Below, piece after piece: positions 61,491 through 64,000 of a stretch of 64,000 nt of DNA. The stretch spans positions 1-64,000 of the forward strand of contig NZ_VOQS01000003.1 in NCBI RefSeq assembly GCF_007995085.1. Reading direction: 5' to 3'. A program made the position numbers and the translations under genes. The notes under the pieces were generated by a model. That model was not told where the DNA came from and did no database searches. It was given only the letters and a program-made list of their open reading frames with translations. The first letter of the stretch is position 1, and each line of letters opens with the position of its first letter. Source of the stretch: Paraburkholderia azotifigens (lineage in GTDB: Bacteria; Pseudomonadota; Gammaproteobacteria; Burkholderiales; Burkholderiaceae).

Positions 61491-62285
61491 TTAGACGACT
61501 TCTTCATTTGTATCGTCGGCAGCGGGCGACGCGCAGATGACTTCGACGCCGGCCTGCGCCAGTACTTTCGACAGTCCCGCCGCCGGCTCGACGTCCGTGA
61601 CCAGCGTGTCGAGACCTTCCGCGCCAAACACATGCACGAGCGCGCTATGGTCGAACTTCGTGTGATCGGCGGCAATGATGCGGCGCTCGGCTTGCGCAAA
61701 CGCCGCATGCGCCAGCGCGGCGTCGGCGGGCTGCGCGTCCATGAAGCGCCCTTTCGCGTCGATGGCCGTCACCGACACGATTGCGTGCCTCACATGAAAC
61801 TGCCGGAAAAACGCGAGCGCGCTTTCGCCGACGGCGGAAGCATCGTCCGCGCGCAGCTCGCCGCCCGCCATCAGCACGCGGTTGTCGTTGCGCGGCGCCA
61901 GCAGTCGCGCGACTTCGGCTGAATTGGTCACGACCGTGAGGCGCGCGTGCGATTCGAGCGCCTGCGCGATATGCACGCAGGTCGTGCCGCCGTCGAGCAT
62001 CAGCGAATCGCCGTCGTCGATCAACTGGGCGACGCGTGCCGCGATTGCGCGTTTCGCCTCGCGCTGTTCGACCATGCGGCGCCGGAACGGCGGCTCGTCG
62101 AGCTGCGCGGGCAGCATGATGCCGCCATGCACTTTCACCAGCAGCCCTTCCGCGACGAGCGGCTTGAGATCGCGGCGAATCGTCTCGTCGGACACCTCGA
62201 ACGTGGCGGCCAGATCCGTGATCGTGCAGGTCTGCCGAGCGCGGACAAGCCGCAGGATCTCGTTCTGTCTGTGAGTGGCGAACAT
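61491..62285 (-). CDS. DeoR-family transcriptional regulator
   Basis: A 264-residue DeoR/GlpR-type repressor: N-terminal HTH (about 5-58, RQNEILRLVRARQTCTITDLA by pattern, then VSDETIRRDLKPL) and a sugar-phosphate-sensing DeoR C-domain (about 75-235, DGDSLMLDGGTTCVHIAQAL by pattern). The ATG at 62285 is the family start; the longer frame is not homologous. It is divergent from the dehydrogenase gene and likely controls it. Confidence 0.88.
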   Translation of the reverse strand: MFATHRQNEILRLVRARQTCTITDLAATFEVSDETIRRDLKPLVAEGLLVKVHGGIMLPAQLDEPPFRRRMVEQREAKRAIAARVAQLIDDGDSLMLDGGTTCVHIAQALESHARLTVVTNSAEVARLLAPRNDNRVLMAGGELRADDASAVGESALAFFRQFHVRHAIVSVTAIDAKGRFMDAQPADAALAHAAFAQAERRIIAADHTKFDHSALVHVFGAEGLDTLVTDVEPAAGLSKVLAQAGVEVICASPAADDTNEEVV

Positions 62286-62447
62286 GGCGGCGGGGTCGGG
62301 AAATTGGCGCCAGTCTAGCAAACGTGCTTGCGCGGCTTCAATATAAATCCAACCAATTCCACATTCATCATCTCCGAATTCACCTGTGCGGCTTCTCAAA
62401 CCCATTGCATCTGCCGGATTTTTGCGGCAAAGTACACCACAACACAC

Positions 62448-62483
62448 TTCCACATATTTCCACGCAAATCCACGCACATCCAC
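62448..62483 (+). promoter_or_regulatory. Four TCCAC repeats with exact 10-bp period
   Basis: (T/A)TCCAC occurs at 62448, 62458, 62468 and 62478, each six bases with four-base spacers, so all copies face the same side of the helix. The array ends 34 bases before the dehydrogenase ATG in the DeoR intergenic region. It is a strong candidate operator; the binding protein is inferred, not shown. Confidence 0.6.
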
Positions 62484-62517
62484 GGAACAACGCCACATTT
62501 CTCGCGAGACGCCAGAC

Positions 62518-64000
62518 ATGTCAACTCCACTTCCGACTCAGGCACGCGTCGTCATCGTCGGCGGCGGCATCATCGGATGCTCGGTTGCCTATCACCTCAC
62601 GAAGCTCGGCTGGACGGACGTCGTGCTGCTCGAACAGGGCCAGCTTTCATGCGGGACCACCTGGCATGCAGCCGGTCTCGTCGGCCAGTTGCGCGCGCAG
62701 GAAAGCATGACGAAGCTGATCCGCTACTCGACGGCGCTCTATGCTGAACTCGAGGCCGACACGGGGCTCGCGACGGGGTGGAAGCAATGCGGCTCGCTGT
62801 CCGTCGCGAGGACGGCGGAACGCATGACGCAACTGCGGCGCACGGCCGCCGTCGCGCGCGCCTATGGCGTGACTTGCGATGTGATCGGACGGAAGGAAGC
62901 GGGCGAGCTGTGGCCGCCGATGCGCACCGACGACCTGCTCGGCGCCGTCTGGCTGCCCGGCGACGGCAAGGCGAATCCGACCGACCTGACCCAGGCCCTC
63001 GCGCGCGGCGCACGCCGGCGTGGCGCGCGCATCGTCGAAAATACGCGCGTCGCCGCGATTCACACGCGGCCCGAGGTGAAGGGCCGCGCAGCGAGCGGCG
63101 TCGCGTGGCGCGACAAGCAAGGCGATGAAGGCACGATCGCGGCGGAGATCGTCGTCAACTGCGCGGGGCAATGGGCGAAGAGCGTCGGGCGCCTGTGCGG
63201 CGTCACGGTGCCGCTGCATTCGGCCGAGCACTACTACATCGTCACGGAACGCATTGCGGGCGTGCATCCCGACCTGCCCGTGATGCGCGACCCCGACGGC
63301 TACATCTACTTCAAGGAAGAAGTGGGCGGACTCGTGATGGGCGGCTTCGAACCCGACGCGAAACCGTGGGGCATGAACGGCATTCCTGAGAATTTCGAAT
63401 TCCAGCTGCTGCCCGACGACTGGGATCAATTCCAGATCCTGATGGAGAACGCGCTGCGACGCGTGCCCGCATTGGAAACGGCACAGGTGCGCCAGTTCTA
63501 CAACGGCCCTGAGTCGTTCACGCCCGACAACAACTTCATGCTGGGCGAAGCGCCCGAGTTGCGCAATTTCTATGTCGGCGCGGGCTTCAACTCAATGGGC
63601 ATTGCGTCAGCGGGCGGAGCGGGCATGGCGCTCGCCGAGTGGATCGTCGCGGGCGAGCCGACGATGGACCTGTGGCCCGTCGACATCCGCCGCTTCGCGC
63701 GCTTCAACGGCAACGACGCGTGGCTGCACGACCGCGTGAAAGAGACGCTCGGCCTGCACTACGCGATGCCCTGGCCGAATCGCGAACTCGATAGCGCGCG
63801 GCCCTTCCGCCGCTCGCCGCTGTATGCGCAGCTGCGAGACGACGGCGCCTGCTTCGGCAGCAAGATGGGCTGGGAGCGCGCGAACTTCTTTGCGCCGAGT
63901 CCCGAACAGGCGCGCATCGACTATTCGTTCGGCCAGCAGAACTGGCTGCCGTGGAGCGGCGACGAACATCGCGCGTGCCGCGACGGTGTCGCACTGTTCG
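62518..64000 (+). CDS. Dimethylglycine/sarcosine dehydrogenase-like FAD oxidoreductase (5' part)
   Basis: At least 494 residues, cut by the window end. It opens with the FAD fold VVIVGGGIIGCSVAYHL (11-27) and GTTWHAAGLVGQ, whose His50 matches the covalent FAD site of dimethylglycine dehydrogenases. NFMLGEAPELRNFYVGAGFNSMG by pattern and the following FAO_M-type region point to the sarcosine/DMG dehydrogenase family, normally about 800 residues with a folate-binding GcvT end not visible here. No strong ribosome site. Divergent from the DeoR gene. Confidence 0.85.
   Translation, partial: MSTPLPTQARVVIVGGGIIGCSVAYHLTKLGWTDVVLLEQGQLSCGTTWHAAGLVGQLRAQESMTKLIRYSTALYAELEADTGLATGWKQCGSLSVARTAERMTQLRRTAAVARAYGVTCDVIGRKEAGELWPPMRTDDLLGAVWLPGDGKANPTDLTQALARGARRRGARIVENTRVAAIHTRPEVKGRAASGVAWRDKQGDEGTIAAEIVVNCAGQWAKSVGRLCGVTVPLHSAEHYYIVTERIAGVHPDLPVMRDPDGYIYFKEEVGGLVMGGFEPDAKPWGMNGIPENFEFQLLPDDWDQFQILMENALRRVPALETAQVRQFYNGPESFTPDNNFMLGEAPELRNFYVGAGFNSMGIASAGGAGMALAEWIVAGEPTMDLWPVDIRRFARFNGNDAWLHDRVKETLGLHYAMPWPNRELDSARPFRRSPLYAQLRDDGACFGSKMGWERANFFAPSPEQARIDYSFGQQNWLPWSGDEHRACRDGVALF

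Overview
The window reads as a chromosomal segment of a Burkholderiales bacterium, most likely Paraburkholderia, Caballeronia or a close relative. The reasons are the high GC content, the typical small families (DUF4148, DUF3563), a 16-strand-type porin, MocR and LysR regulators, a giant YadA-like adhesin and a Pseudomonas/Burkholderia-style cobalamin locus. No rRNA, tRNA, CRISPR array, intact insertion sequence or prophage was seen. The assignment rests on protein recognition only.

Layout. 0-2.3 kb: small exported or cytoplasmic stress-type genes (DUF4148, a Val/Pro/Tyr-rich exported protein plus a lipoprotein, DUF3563 plus a TerB-like protein). Three of their promoters share one 7-N4-7 direct-repeat architecture. 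2.4-11.8 kb: housekeeping and accessory genes (TauD-type dioxygenase, membrane-anchored DnaJ-domain protein, fucosyltransferase-like enzyme, a chemoreceptor remnant, a lone pstS with a Pho box, a MocR regulator, DNA polymerase IV). 11.9-14.4 kb: a LysR regulator divergent from an EamA exporter, then a VOC protein. 14.4-19.5 kb: a sugar operon read leftward (MFS permease, GH31 glycosidase, porin, terminator). 20.2-20.4 kb: a 26-codon gene with its own strong ribosome binding site and terminator. 20.4-27.4 kb: a small conserved gene, a GST, a LysE exporter, a GH114 glycosidase behind a GAF-PAS-GGDEF-EAL protein, a class II amidotransferase and MarC. 27.7-29.4 kb: a DUF3311 and sodium/solute symporter pair.

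29.6-38.3 kb and 48.7-59.9 kb form two blocks of the cobalamin pathway, split by a motility/surface block (38.4-48.3 kb). Block 1 has cobL-cbiD-cobK-cobM leftward and cobG-cobH-cobI-cobJ (with a CbiG part) rightward. Block 2 has cobW-cobN-chlI/D leftward and cobA-cobE-cobO-cobB-bluB rightward. Together they take uroporphyrinogen III to adenosylated cobyrinate diamide and make the lower ligand DMB. CbiD stands in for the absent CobF, and the cobaltochelatase is CobN plus a ChlI/ChlD-type motor. That motor gene has a frame change at an A6 run, consistent with programmed recoding. Three cobalamin riboswitches are visible: one before cobG and a divergent pair between cobW and cobA.

The surface block holds a YcgR-like PilZ flagellar brake with a sigma-28-type promoter, and a 2521-residue trimeric autotransporter co-oriented with an OmpA-family protein. 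The right end has an orphan OmpR-type response regulator, an 0.85-kb AT-richer gene-free stretch, a DeoR regulator, and a divergent dimethylglycine/sarcosine dehydrogenase-like gene that runs off the window behind four TCCAC repeats spaced exactly 10 bp.
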